64,000 nucleotides of DNA from Brucepastera parasyntrophica (GTDB taxonomy: Bacteria; Spirochaetota; Spirochaetia; Treponematales; Treponemataceae). The DNA lies in NCBI RefSeq assembly GCF_022376835.1, contig NZ_CP084606.1, positions 1,854,501 to 1,918,500 of the forward strand, read 5' to 3'. Below, in pieces: positions 1 through 8,548 of this stretch. The notes beneath the pieces are model-generated. The model was not told where the DNA came from. It worked only from the letters and a program-made list of their open reading frames with translations, and searched no databases. The position numbers and the translations under genes were made by a program. Positions within the stretch are counted from its first letter, which is position 1, and the number at the start of each line of letters is the position of its first letter.

Positions 1-738
1 CACCAAAGAACGGTTCGCCGCTTCGGTAAGCGAGGAATCGAGGGTGGCGGCCTGGATGAAGTAACTCAGCGCCGCGACTTCGGTGCGGGCGGTAATACCC
101 CGGGCAGTGGCTATCTGGGCACTTGCGTGGTTTTCCGGAGCCGCCCCGGTCAGTTCAATCCGTGCCTGGTCCGTTGGCGTAACGCCCAATTTTTGCAGCA
201 GGTCCAGAGACGCCCGCCGCACACCGCTCAAGTTGTCAAGTTCCGCAAAGGTGAATGTTCCCGAATATGAGGCTGCGGTCATTTTGTCGGCGGATTTTGT
301 AATGCTGACCTGCAGGGCGTACCCGGTACCGGTTCTGGTAATGTTTCCGCCCATGATATAATCGGTGGGGGCCAGATGTCCTAAATCCCAACCTTCCCGG
401 GCATCTTCAGAATAGTAGCCGGACAAGAGTTCGGTGTACTGGTCGTCAAGCCGCTGGCGGTCCAGAACTGATATGGCTGAGAACCCGGAAAAATTACTGA
501 CAAATTCCCCCTGCACCAGCGCGGGGATATAGTCCTGATTTTCGGGAAGACCGGTTGCCTTGGGCGCGAGAATAGCGATACTGCTTCCCCTGCCGCCGTC
601 CCCGGTGAAAAAAGGGCTTCCTGATACCTGCTGCGTACCGGAAGAAGCATCGTCCTGGGCTGCCGGCGCGGAACTCGTGCAGGTAGACAGAGAAAGCAAC
701 AAAAAGATGCAAAGTGCCGCAAGAGCTGTTTTTTTCAT
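1..738 (-). CDS. Lipoprotein, CsgG/LpoB-like, truncated by window edge
   Basis: Reading from an ATG at 738 the frame stays open for 246 codons to the window edge, so the C-terminus is missing. An AGGAG ribosome site lies about 8 bases upstream of the ATG. The N-terminus is a lipoprotein signal (MKK, hydrophobic stretch, LSLSTC with the lipidated Cys near residue 20). After a low-complexity linker, segments such as GSSIAILAPKA, a region ending SVLDRQRLDDQYTELLSGYY, and TDYIMGGNITRTG resemble the periplasmic beta/alpha domain of CsgG/LpoB-type proteins, which is common in treponemal lipoproteins. Probable location is the periplasmic face of a membrane. The family link is by recognition of motifs only; the exact role is unknown. 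Confidence 0.75.
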   Translation of the reverse strand, partial: MKKTALAALCIFLLLSLSTCTSSAPAAQDDASSGTQQVSGSPFFTGDGGRGSSIAILAPKATGLPENQDYIPALVQGEFVSNFSGFSAISVLDRQRLDDQYTELLSGYYSEDAREGWDLGHLAPTDYIMGGNITRTGTGYALQVSITKSADKMTAASYSGTFTFAELDNLSGVRRASLDLLQKLGVTPTDQARIELTGAAPENHASAQIATARGITARTEVAALSYFIQAATLDSSLTEAANRSLV

Positions 739-918
739 AGTAAAACTCCTGTATTTCTGATGTGTACATACTTAGAGAATCATTATTGCATATGATTATA
801 CAACATATTTTTCAGGGTAAGGCTATAACTGTATTTTTTTTACAATAAGTACATAACCTTTCGTCTGATGTTCACCGGATACATGCTCGTAGGCGAGGTT
901 GGAGTGTTTACAGAAAAA

Positions 919-1596
919 TTAATTTAATAATCTTAATTTTTTAGTCCTTTCATTTATCAATTTTGTGAGTTCAATACACTCATTATTAAAAAGCTCATCA
1001 TTCTTCTTCTCGATTAAAGAACTTAGATTTTCAATTTTATTAATAATTTCTGATTCAAGCTTACTTAATTCAGGGTTTGATTTTACCTGGCTTGAATAGA
1101 ACAAATCATAGATTTTCTCAATCTGTTTTTTATAATTTACATTTTCACAATTATTCAATAATTCATTTAATATTCCGGAACCATACTTTACAAAATTAAT
1201 TTGCGATATTCTTTCTTCCGTTGAGGTTGCGGTATGCTCATTTGCGATCATATGTGATAAAAGTAAAATCCCATATAACCCTGCTAAACATAATTGTACA
1301 ATTAATGAATATATATAATTTATTGTATTGAATATAAACACAATGCCGGTTATTAATTCTATTAGAAAATACAAAGATGATATTGTGTAAAGAGAAAATC
1401 CGAAAATATCAGTATTTTTACTTTTCGTTATAAAAAATGGTGTAAAAATTAACATCAAATATGAAAAATGAATAAATGCGTATGACACCCATGAAGCCGC
1501 GGTGGCTTTTTGGTATACAAACACGAAGTAAAAGGCATTAAAAAGAATAATAAATATCAAATCAAGGATAATCCAAAAGACCTGTGCTTTTTTCAT
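919..1596 (-). CDS. Four-helix membrane protein with coiled C-terminus, unknown function
   Basis: A 225-residue protein. Four hydrophobic segments fall in roughly residues 7-27, 38-56, 65-90 and 95-116, followed by a charged, helix-forming cytoplasmic-type tail rich in Glu, Lys, Ile and Asn. I do not recognise a family. It begins 13 bases after the stop of the SPFH-SHOCT gene and so is the last gene of the AT-rich operon 4264-919. The start is the ATG preceded by a GGTGG-like site. Its base composition matches the operon and differs from the GC-richer DNA around it. A structural or sensing partner of the SPFH protein at the membrane is possible but only inferred from position. Confidence 0.7.
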   Translation of the reverse strand: MKKAQVFWIILDLIFIILFNAFYFVFVYQKATAASWVSYAFIHFSYLMLIFTPFFITKSKNTDIFGFSLYTISSLYFLIELITGIVFIFNTINYIYSLIVQLCLAGLYGILLLSHMIANEHTATSTEERISQINFVKYGSGILNELLNNCENVNYKKQIEKIYDLFYSSQVKSNPELSKLESEIINKIENLSSLIEKKNDELFNNECIELTKLINERTKKLRLLN

Positions 1597-1608
1597 AAAG
1601 CCACCTAC

Positions 1609-2698
1609 CTATATTCTGCTTATAATTTCATTTTTCTTGGCATCATATTCGGCTTTTTCAATTAAGCCCATGTCAAGCATTTCTTTAAGTTTTTTAATGC
1701 TGCAACAGGATCATTTGCACTTTCTGATTGTTTATTATTATTTACCGGATTAAACATTTGTTGTGCCATACCAGCCAATTCACCGCCGGCCGCCAGGCCC
1801 ATACCAATACCGGCGCCGGCGGAAGCCATACCTCCGGCGCCAGGATTTTCAGCAACTTTACTAAGTATATCAGCGGCTTGTTGTTTACCCCAATCGTCTC
1901 CCAAAACATCCATAACACCTTTGTCCGCCTGAGCCATTCTAAGTTTCGCTATGGCATCCATTCCAATTTCATCATACTTTCTGCGAAGTTGGTCATCTGA
2001 AATTGTTAATGCGGCTATTGAAAATGTTTGTAATCTAATACCATAATCGTTGAGCATTGCATCAATAGAAGGGCTGATTAATTTCGATAATTCACCGATC
2101 TTTGATTCAATTCCCAATAATTCTGTTTGTGTTTCATTTAAACACTGCGTTATAGTTTCTTTTATTTTACTTTGAAATTCATTAATAAAATATTCATTGA
2201 TCAATTCCTTCTGTCCTTCAAAAGGAATTCCGCTTCCAAGTAATTTCGTTAAAAAAATACTTGGGTTTTCAATTTGAATTTTATATGCCCCTCTTCCTCG
2301 AAGTTCTGTTGCAATTCCCAATAATTTATCACGAACCTGAATCGGCGATGTCGTACCCCATAGTATTTCCATGCTATGAGCTTTTCTTACAAAGTACACA
2401 ACAGCATTAAATGTACTAATGCCGCCTGTAAAAGCGTTGCGTAAACGGCTTATAAACGGGTAATTTTCTGTTGATAATTTATAAGTTCCATTATCAAAAG
2501 TTTGTTCAATATTACCGCCTTTAATAAATATGGCTTCTTCTCCCGGCATAACAATTAGAGTTGAATTGGTATTAAAATCTTCTTCGGGTTGTCTCCAGAT
2601 TAATAATTCTCCACCGCCTGAATTCTTAATAACATCTGCCCAATGTTTTTTCCGCCGGTATAAGCGGTTTCATTTGGGTTTTTACGGAAAAGTGCCAT
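1609..2698 (-). CDS. SPFH-domain (virion-core-like) protein with C-terminal SHOCT domain, two frameshifts
   Basis: As sequenced the gene is in three frames. The ATG at 2698 (AGGAG 7 bases upstream) opens MALFRKNPNETAYTGG. Adding one A at the A6 run complementary to 2646-2651 joins it to KKHWADVIKNSGGGELLIWR and the main SPFH body from MPGEEAIF. Adding one A at 1690-1695 replaces a premature end with a SHOCT-type helix pair (MLDMGLIEKAEYDAKK) and a stop at 1609. The repaired protein is 363 residues. The order of domains is an N-terminal beta strand lead, the SPFH core, a glycine/alanine-rich hinge around residues 260-300, then SHOCT. Such proteins are thought to form membrane-linked oligomers, but their role is poorly known. 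Both breaks are at homopolymers, so sequencing error is more likely than real decay. Confidence 0.8.
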
Positions 2699-2762
2699 AT
2701 GTATCTCCTGTCGTAAAAAAAGCCAATTATGCAGACCGTATCATAATTGGCTAAAATAAAAT

Positions 2763-3001
2763 TTAGTCTTCTTTAACAAAAATAAGCATATTAAAATATA
2801 CAGTTTCGCTTTTTTTCCAAACAAAGCAGAGAAACAACCGGCTGTTTGTGTAACAGGTATTTGCTGAATACAGTCGAGTTTCCACCCGCCAACTACTTCT
2901 TTATCAATAATCGAGGCATACTGCTTAACTGCATCCGCATATGTTTCTTTGTTTGAAATTGTTAAGCCAACCGGCCCCGCCACTGTCTTGTACTGAGTCA
3001 T
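2763..3001 (-). CDS. DUF4177-like small protein, one frameshift
   Basis: A 79-residue protein once one A is added to the A7 run complementary to 2810-2816. Without it the frame ends in an unlikely hydrophobic tail; with it the C-terminus becomes SETVYFNMLIFVKED and stops at 2763. The N-terminal part (YKTVAGPVGLTI, then YASIIDKEVVGGWKL) has the short beta-alpha pattern with conserved Gly-Trp seen in DUF4177-type proteins. It lies between the zinc-ribbon/CFI-box gene and the SPFH gene in one operon. Its function is not known. The family name is tentative. Confidence 0.65.
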
Positions 3002-3056
3002 AAAACACCCCCATAATTTTTATATTACAAAGTGACTAATGCGGTCTGTGTCACAA

Positions 3057-3785
3057 TTATAATCTCGTTTTAACAAAATGATCTAAAACTTTCCTAATGG
3101 TAAATGTCACGTTTTTATTTCTTTCGAAAATCCATAATAAATGCGGACTAATCGTATAATATATTCTTATGAAGAATCTCCCGGCTGCGTTTTTTGCTAA
3201 AGTATTATCACGATATTCACGCAATTTCATGACCTGATGACATTCATATGACCCATATACTGCGGTTGCAATATAACACCCTGATTTTCCTTTCTGTTTT
3301 TGATCAAAATCACCGCGTGTTACTGCTTCTATAAAATCAACTGATTCTTTAATGTTTTGTTTATACTGTTCAGAAATATCTTTCGGTGCGTACTCAATAG
3401 CCCGGTTTGCGAATTTATTAATTGAATTTGACATTATTTGGGCTTTAGTTATGGGACCGCTATTACCATATTTATCTTTATACTCGTAGTATTGATCAAA
3501 ATAATTATGACAAACATACAAAGCCCACCATGACTCATGGCAATTAGGTTTTATTTTAATGATTTCTTTAAGCTGCTTAACGGCTTTTTCATAATTACCA
3601 TCTTCAATAGAGTGGGTCGCGGCAATATATAACGTTTTGGCTGTGGGTAAACCATCAATAGTAATTACATCAATTACTTTATAAGAAGTGTGACAAAATT
3701 CACACTCGCCAAACCCATTTAAATCAATGTCATCGACATCAATTTTCCCGCCACAGCTTGTACATACCGCAGGTTGTAATGACAC
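3057..3785 (-). CDS. Zinc-ribbon, TPR-like protein with C-terminal CFI-box
   Basis: A 242-residue intact protein starting at GTG (AGAGG ribosome site upstream). Residues 8-35 hold a zinc ribbon (CTSCGG and CEFC). A helical repeat-like region follows (about 40-120), containing a TPR-type stretch with KAVKQLKEIIKIKP. The C-terminus carries the CFI-box: GCYIATAVYG, then an RE-rich helix and a hydrophobic end. CFI-box-CTERM proteins are widespread but uncharacterised; the box is a Cys-containing helical hairpin. It is in the same operon as the YidD-like and SPFH-SHOCT genes, a combination that recurs in bacteria as far as I recall. Function is not known. Confidence 0.8.
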   Translation of the reverse strand: MSLQPAVCTSCGGKIDVDDIDLNGFGECEFCHTSYKVIDVITIDGLPTAKTLYIAATHSIEDGNYEKAVKQLKEIIKIKPNCHESWWALYVCHNYFDQYYEYKDKYGNSGPITKAQIMSNSINKFANRAIEYAPKDISEQYKQNIKESVDFIEAVTRGDFDQKQKGKSGCYIATAVYGSYECHQVMKLREYRDNTLAKNAAGRFFIRIYYTISPHLLWIFERNKNVTFTIRKVLDHFVKTRL

Positions 3786-3799
3786 TTTTCTACCTCTTT

Positions 3800-4264
3800 T
3801 TACGGATTGTCAATTCCACTATTTGGAAAACGGCATCTAAAAAGTCGCTTAATTCCTTTAGCCAAACCTTTTATTGTGCCATATTTTTCTAATGATAAAA
3901 TCATATACTCGGAACATGATGGCGTAAAAACACAACATGAGCGTAATTCAGCAGATGCATATTTTTGGTAAATTTTGACAAGCCAAATTAATATTTTTCT
4001 GATATTAACGGATATAAATACCAATGCCGATAAAACAATACATATATTATATAATTGATTATTTGAAAAAACCAATTTTTTTATAATTATTATAGCTGTA
4101 TATACTGACAAGAAGGCTAAACATTTTAATATACCTTTTGTCAATGATACATTTGGTCTGATTATTTCTTTTGGAATAGATTTATTATTGAGTATTGAAA
4201 TTGCTTTTTCAATACTTGCCGTTCGAGAGCAAGCTATAGTGTTTTCAGAAAATTCATGCTCCAT
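3800..4264 (-). CDS. YidD-like protein with N-terminal membrane extension
   Basis: A 154-residue protein. The last 65 residues match the YidD family (membrane protein insertion efficiency factor): a YQKY helix, paired Cys, FTPSCSEY, then GTIKGLAKGIKRLFRC and FPNSGIDNP. Ordinary YidD is 70-85 residues. Here about 90 extra residues precede it, with two hydrophobic helices around residues 45-62 and 70-90. YidD normally assists YidC at the inner membrane and sits beside rpmH/rnpA. This copy is not in that context; it is the first gene of the SPFH-SHOCT/CFI-box operon, so it is probably a specialised paralogue. Confidence 0.85.
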   Translation of the reverse strand: MEHEFSENTIACSRTASIEKAISILNNKSIPKEIIRPNVSLTKGILKCLAFLSVYTAIIIIKKLVFSNNQLYNICIVLSALVFISVNIRKILIWLVKIYQKYASAELRSCCVFTPSCSEYMILSLEKYGTIKGLAKGIKRLFRCRFPNSGIDNP

Positions 4265-4319
4265 ATACTTATTCCTTCAAATACTACTTTGGGAAATTTA
4301 GCTCAACTTGCGCTCACTG

Positions 4320-4440
4320 ACATGTATCCGCACAAACGTTATCCGTTCCTTCCACTATACTACGCCTTTTTTTATCGCACAAGTTTTTTATTGACTCCGT
4401 CCGGACAAAAAAAATTTATTGTCCAGTCCTGAATGACCCA
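4320..4440. repeat. Copy A of a diverged direct repeat (gene end plus 3' flank)
   Basis: This stretch shares blocks with 7496-7615: TATCCGCACAAA, TTCCTTCCACTATACTACGCC and TCCGGACAA, in the same order and orientation. Read on the minus strand it covers the last codons of the gene 4372-4925 and its 3' flank. Copy B has no intact gene, so it looks like a decayed duplicate of this gene end. Confidence 0.6.
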
Positions 4441-4925
4441 GGCCTTACCCTCGGGTGTAGTAAGGTCTTTGGCTGTTGGCGCCTCGACCCCGGTGTTTCC
4501 GGCGATAATCCAGCCGCTGGCATTACCAGTTTTTTGCCCGCTAATGTAATAGCTCACCTCATAGGTTCCTTTTACTAAGACAGCCGTATATGTAGCACCA
4601 TAGTAGTCGACAGGAGTATCCTTAAACGCCCAGCCGTTATTGTTGAACCATGCAAGAACAGCACTGTGTGTTGCGGATGTACCGGAACTGAAGGTTATGC
4701 GCAATATTTCATACGTGTTATTGTAGATCATACTCCAAATAGGGTCATTGGCAGATATGCCCTGCCATTCAATATCACCCATGCCGGCGGGCTGTGACAT
4801 TCCGCCAAAACCATACCTCATCAATCTCGCGGAATTCGGCCAGCCGTCCCCTGAATTCTGGGCCTGTACAACTGTCAGGCCGATGACAAAAAAACGGCAC
4901 ATGAAAAAATACTTTTCTTTAGCAT
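4372..4925 (-). CDS. Small secreted protein, unknown family, one frameshift
   Basis: Adding one T (minus strand) at the A7 run 4888-4894 joins an ATG at 4925, which has an AAGGAG site 5-8 bases upstream, to the long frame. The result is a 184-residue protein with a clear signal peptide (MLKKSIFSCAVFFVIGLTVVQAQ). Without the repair the peptide would stop after 16 codons. The mature part is rich in Trp, Tyr and Gly with no cysteine-rich or catalytic motif that I recognise. It is the last gene of a minus-strand run of four secreted proteins (6879-4372). A degraded copy of its 3' end lies at 7496-7640. Probably periplasmic or exported. Confidence 0.65.
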
Positions 4926-4935
4926 ATAAACCTCC

Positions 4936-5373
4936 TTACCTTACAATAACCCTGCCGCCGCTGTTGGCGAGATTCTGGCGCATCGGAAAGGATTCACCGG
5001 GGGAGTTGATAAAATAACACTGCATTTCATCCACAAAGGTCATTTCGGCCCTTTGATCATCGGAAAACATGGTTTTGCTGTTCTTGTAAAAGTCATACGA
5101 AGATTTTGCAGCAAAGCCGGTGTATATGGTTACGTCGCAGGCGGGCCCCCTTGAATTGGGGATGATTTTACACACGATCAGCGTTACAGAATCGCCGCCG
5201 CTCATATAATCCATGCTGATGTTATAATACACCAGCGTTTGGTCCTCAACGGTCTTCAGGTTTCCCGCGTAGGCCAGCAATTTTTGCACATAGGCTTCCG
5301 TGTCGCTCTGGGCAAAAGCCGTACCCGCCGTGGTCAACAGCAGGACCATAAAAATAAAAAATCCTTTCTTCAT
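4936..5373 (-). CDS. Small periplasmic protein, unknown function
   Basis: A 145-residue protein. The start chosen is the second ATG (MKKGFF) because GGAGG lies directly upstream of it; the ATG four codons earlier is inside the ribosome site. A signal peptide ends near AFAQ. The mature part contains repeated beta-like strands and ends in RVIVR. No family recognised. It is between two other secreted proteins with spacing of 10-25 bases, so they are probably co-transcribed. Confidence 0.65.
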   Translation of the reverse strand: MKKGFFIFMVLLLTTAGTAFAQSDTEAYVQKLLAYAGNLKTVEDQTLVYYNISMDYMSGGDSVTLIVCKIIPNSRGPACDVTIYTGFAAKSSYDFYKNSKTMFSDDQRAEMTFVDEMQCYFINSPGESFPMRQNLANSGGRVIVR

Positions 5374-5397
5374 ACAAACCTCCATACTTTTCTTCTG

Positions 5398-5985
5398 TTA
5401 TTTTAGCGGCAATCCGGCAGGCCAGCGGGTAAAGTTCAGATTGTATTCAAGTATTTCATACCCTACGCTGCCACTGTCGCTTGCCATTTTCAGAGTGCAG
5501 CCGTTGGATGGGTCTATCCAATATCTTCTGCCCAGATTATCAGCAAAAATATCACAGTCGATACCCAGAAAACGCTCCCGGCCTTTGTGATACAAATCGG
5601 CTCGTAAATTCCCTCCCGCCGCGGCATTGTATCGCTTCCAGAAATTTTCATAGTAGAGACTCAGTATTTCAGGTTCCGCAAGGTAATAGGTGATCAACTC
5701 TTTCACATCATCAGAAAAATAATTGTCATCATGATACCATTTATTACCGTCGCGCCGATAAAACTTACCCGTGGATGTAGAGAAATTCTCTTCACCCTCA
5801 GAATCCCCTTGCCACAAATCACCGTTGATGTATCCCCGGAAATGGACATCGCCATCATAATCCTTCCACTTGATATAGAAGTTGTTTTGGGGCGGCGTAT
5901 AGTTATATGCTATACTCTGTGCAAAGACCGCCCCCGAAACGAAAGCCAGGAGGGCTGTTACCATGATTGCTTTTCTTTTCTTCAT
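5398..5985 (-). CDS. Secreted tyrosine/aspartate-rich protein, unknown function
   Basis: A 195-residue protein with a signal peptide (MKKRKAIMVTALLAFVSGAVFAQ) and an AGAGG ribosome site. The mature protein is rich in Tyr, Asp, Asn and Trp, for example YIKWKDYDGDVHF and KWYHDDNYF, which suggests an exposed beta-sheet fold like those of small outer-surface or carbohydrate-contact proteins. No known domain is recognised. It belongs to the same run of secreted genes as its neighbours on either side. Confidence 0.65.
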   Translation of the reverse strand: MKKRKAIMVTALLAFVSGAVFAQSIAYNYTPPQNNFYIKWKDYDGDVHFRGYINGDLWQGDSEGEENFSTSTGKFYRRDGNKWYHDDNYFSDDVKELITYYLAEPEILSLYYENFWKRYNAAAGGNLRADLYHKGRERFLGIDCDIFADNLGRRYWIDPSNGCTLKMASDSGSVGYEILEYNLNFTRWPAGLPLK

Positions 5986-5999
5986 TCTTTCACTCCTCT

Positions 6000-6879
6000 T
6001 TAATCATGCAGTTTGCTGATCCTCAATACCGCGGCGTTACCGGTATTAATGGCGGCTTGAAAATCGTCTTTGAAACTCTACAAGAACGGCATTGTCTTTG
6101 GTTATCCCAAGGTAAATGTACCGGTCAAGGGGAAAAGACCCTTTTGGCATATAGATTTCGAGATTTTGTGTTCCGTAGCTGTCGTCAGGTTTGCTTTCCA
6201 TTTTTCTGCCGGATATCCGTTCTATTTGACTTCGCATTTCGCGGTAGATGGCGTTCGTATTTCCTGTGATGTAGATGCGGATCGAACCGAGCTCACTGCC
6301 GGCGCCGGGGAAGGAATAGCTGTATGACGCCCTTGTCCCGGAAGGTTGAGTAAAAGGGCCAAGGTCACAGACTTCCCTTATGCTGTTCCTTCCTTCTGCG
6401 GGGGGCCAGCCCGGCTGTTGTCCGGGCCAGAGTTTCCTCACAGCTTCCCCGGCTTCGAGGTATCTGGCGCCGTTTGCCTGGGACATCGGTCGGCCGTCGT
6501 TGTTTATGATTCGTTCTATTTCATCGGATAGCGGCTTTGCCCTGGTTTCATAGTCAGCTGTGTTCATTCTGCCGTCATTGCGGGCAGCGGCGAGTGTATA
6601 GAGTTCGTCGTGGAGCTGGACAAACCTGTCGCTGGGGAAGACGCTGGCGTCAGAGGCATCGATGGCAGTCTGGTTTTGTTTTGCTTCATCAAGGGCGCCT
6701 TGAAGCTGCTGCCGCTGAAATTCCGCGGTATGCTCCTGGATTCCTTTTATATATTCTTCCATAGTGATATTTCCGGCCTGAAAATCCTTTACCAGCTGAT
6801 CAATGTCCACCGCCTGCGCCTGTACCGCTTTCGCCAATACCATTACCGCTAACGCAGCTACCAATAAAGTCTTTTTCAT
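6000..6879 (-). CDS. Secreted protein with helical N-terminal half, frameshift near the end
   Basis: The start is the ATG at 6879 (MKKTLLV) with AAAGGAG upstream; a longer frame to 6957 is ignored because it precedes the signal peptide. Residues 1-22 are a signal peptide. Residues 25-150 are strongly helical and charged (a stretch with DQLVKDFQAGNITMEEYIKG). The C-terminal half is beta-like. As sequenced the frame ends at 6046 in RRFSSRH. Removing one T, or adding two As, near 6078-6086 instead gives DDFQAAINTGNAAVLRISKL and a stop at 6000, just before the next ribosome site. That end has normal codon usage, so I prefer it. Function is unknown. Confidence 0.6.
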
Positions 6880-6950
6880 AAAATGCTCCTTTTGGCATTT
6901 TGTCCCGCTATTAAAACCAGCTATATTTATTAATATAATTTTATAAAATG

Positions 6951-7439
6951 TCACCACCCAAACAGGGGGTAAAATTCATTTTTTTGTTTAAATTCTTTAA
7001 ATACCCATAATTTGCTTTGGTAAAAAATAAGACCAATATCTACTTCAATTTTCCTTGCTTTTAATTCAAAATGGAATCGCTCTTTTTCATTTGATTTAAA
7101 AAATGTTTCGGGATTTGAATAATAATCATATAAATGCCTATATTCGTGCATCAACATTGTATAGTGAACACAACTGTTTTGTTGATATGTATCTAAATAT
7201 CTATGTCCAAATGTAAGACATATTTTTTCTGATTCATTTTTACGAAAATACAGACCCCAAAATATGGAAGTTGCTGTTCTTTGATTTATTTCTTGATTAA
7301 TATTGGGACTACTTTCGACAATTACTTCTTTATTTCGAATGGCTTTATCAGCATGAAAGAAAACATTATATACATTTCCTTCAGTTTTATTGGTTTCAAT
7401 AATCTCTTTTAAGGTATCCATTATTTGTTCAGCTATCAT
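6951..7439 (-). CDS. AT-rich protein with HExxH motif, possible metalloprotease
   Basis: A 162-residue protein without a signal peptide. Near residue 97 it has LMHEYRHLYDYY, which contains HEYRH, fitting the HExxH zinc-binding motif. About 24 residues later there is a glutamate-rich segment (FHFELKARKIEVD) that could supply the third ligand. This is the pattern of a gluzincin-type metallopeptidase, but no established family is recognised and HExxH can occur by chance. Codon usage is markedly AT-rich compared with the neighbouring secreted genes, which suggests recent acquisition. Confidence 0.55.
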   Translation of the reverse strand: MIAEQIMDTLKEIIETNKTEGNVYNVFFHADKAIRNKEVIVESSPNINQEINQRTATSIFWGLYFRKNESEKICLTFGHRYLDTYQQNSCVHYTMLMHEYRHLYDYYSNPETFFKSNEKERFHFELKARKIEVDIGLIFYQSKLWVFKEFKQKNEFYPLFGW

Positions 7440-7896
7440 ACAAATACTCTATATCAAAAGTATTAATGTAACAGTATTTTCTAAATGACGCCTAACGTCA
7501 TATATCCGCACAAATGCATCCTTTCCTTCCACTATACTACGCCTTTTCCCCCACAACTTTTTTTAACAATATTCAGGTCCGGACAATAAATTTTTTATTC
7601 TCCAGGCCTGGATGTTATATGAGGCTTACAAAGCTGCCATGAAAACTTTTTCTTCCGGTTAAAGCCCACTTTCCCTTCTATATTTTCCCCTGCACGGAAG
7701 CTGGTCTCCGGTGTTATTATGCCTGACACTCGCCTTCCCCGCGCAGGTCCTCAGTCTCCTCTTCCGCCCGGAACATTCATCTATCCGCCATCTCCGCGTT
7801 TTCGCGTTATTTCAGGCAAATTCATCTGTTCATCCATTCCCATCGATTGACGAAACCATGTTGATGTAACTATAATATAATCATAGCGGTTATAAA
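7440..7896. other. Intergenic region with decayed gene copy; no intact gene
   Basis: The left part holds the repeat copy at 7496-7640. From 7641 to 7860 the DNA is C- and T-rich on the plus strand with no open frame over 60 codons that looks coding. The last 40 bases are AT-rich and probably contain the promoter of the toxin-antitoxin pair, but I could not place a convincing -35. Confidence 0.4.
7496..7640 (-). pseudogene. Copy B: decayed 3' end of a paralogue of the 4372-4925 gene
   Basis: On the minus strand this reads ASYNIQAWRIKN followed, after a shift, by CPD, matching KAWVIQDWTINFFCPDG at the end of the protein encoded at 4372-4925. The 3' flank (TTCCTTCCACTATACTACGCC on the plus strand) is also shared with 4320-4440. 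There is no start and there are several stops, so this is a remnant of a duplicated gene end. Confidence 0.55.
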
Positions 7897-8199
7897 ATGG
7901 TTAATCTTACTGTCCGTAACATTCCTGAAGAAATCCTCAAACGCGTCAGAATATGCGCCGAACGCGAACGGAGAAGTCTCAACAGCGAACTGCTCATAGT
8001 AATTGAGGAAGGTCTGGTTTCCCATTCTTCTAAAGAAACAGAAGACCCCGCCGGGCTTCTGTCACCGGCAGGAAGGGAAAAGATATGGAATGAGTTAAGC
8101 GGCGGATGGAAGGGTGTCCGCCCGCTTGACGGGATTATCTCCGAAGTATACGCGGGCCGTGACGGCGGCGCTCCCGGGGCCCGAAATGATCATTTTTGA
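7897..8199 (+). CDS. Ribbon-helix-helix antitoxin (VapB/FitA type)
   Basis: A 100-residue protein. Residues 1-40 (a strand with NLTVRNIPEEILKRV, then helices with RSLNSELLIVIEEG) are a typical Arc/FitA ribbon-helix-helix DNA-binding fold. The C-terminal 45 residues are the expected toxin-neutralising tail. Its stop overlaps the start of the PIN-domain toxin by 14 bases, the standard arrangement for a type II pair. It should bind and block the toxin and repress the shared promoter. Confidence 0.85.
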   Translation: MVNLTVRNIPEEILKRVRICAERERRSLNSELLIVIEEGLVSHSSKETEDPAGLLSPAGREKIWNELSGGWKGVRPLDGIISEVYAGRDGGAPGARNDHF

Positions 8200-8548
8200 T
8201 ACGGACGTCTGCCTGTCGCTTCTGGGCGGAAATAAAAAAGCCATACAGCTGTACGCCGATAGCGCGGAACAGATATGCGTATCATCCGTCACGGTACAGG
8301 AGCTGTTTTACGCGGCCAATATATCGGACGCGGCCGCCGATAACCGGGTGCTGGCGGAGCAGTTTTTGCTGACTGTCCGGATTCTGCACCCGGATGTCAG
8401 AGTGCTTAAATACGCGGCTGATCTGCAGGCCAGACTGAAAAAGAAACGGATACGGGCCAATTACACCGACATTCTTTTATACAGCCTTTCCAGGGTATAT
8501 GCGGCGACCCTCGTGACAACCAAAAAGTCCAGATATTGTTTCACGTGA
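8186..8548 (+). CDS. PIN-domain ribonuclease toxin (VapC), unusual C-terminus
   Basis: A 120-residue protein starting at the ATG inside the antitoxin's last codons; an earlier start in this frame would overlap the antitoxin too far. Acidic PIN residues are visible: D5 and D7 (FDTDVCLSLL), E39 (VQELFYAA) and D95 (NYTDILLYS). VapC toxins are Mg-dependent RNases that usually cut tRNA. The usual last motif (T-N/R-D-x-F near residue 113) is absent: the protein ends LVTTKKSRYCFT, and the last codons lie in the parS palindrome at 8537-8552. One extra A in the A5 run near 8522 would give a different end (VQILFHVKH, stop 8556), also without the acidic residue. Activity is therefore uncertain. Confidence 0.8.
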   Translation: MIIFDTDVCLSLLGGNKKAIQLYADSAEQICVSSVTVQELFYAANISDAAADNRVLAEQFLLTVRILHPDVRVLKYAADLQARLKKKRIRANYTDILLYSLSRVYAATLVTTKKSRYCFT

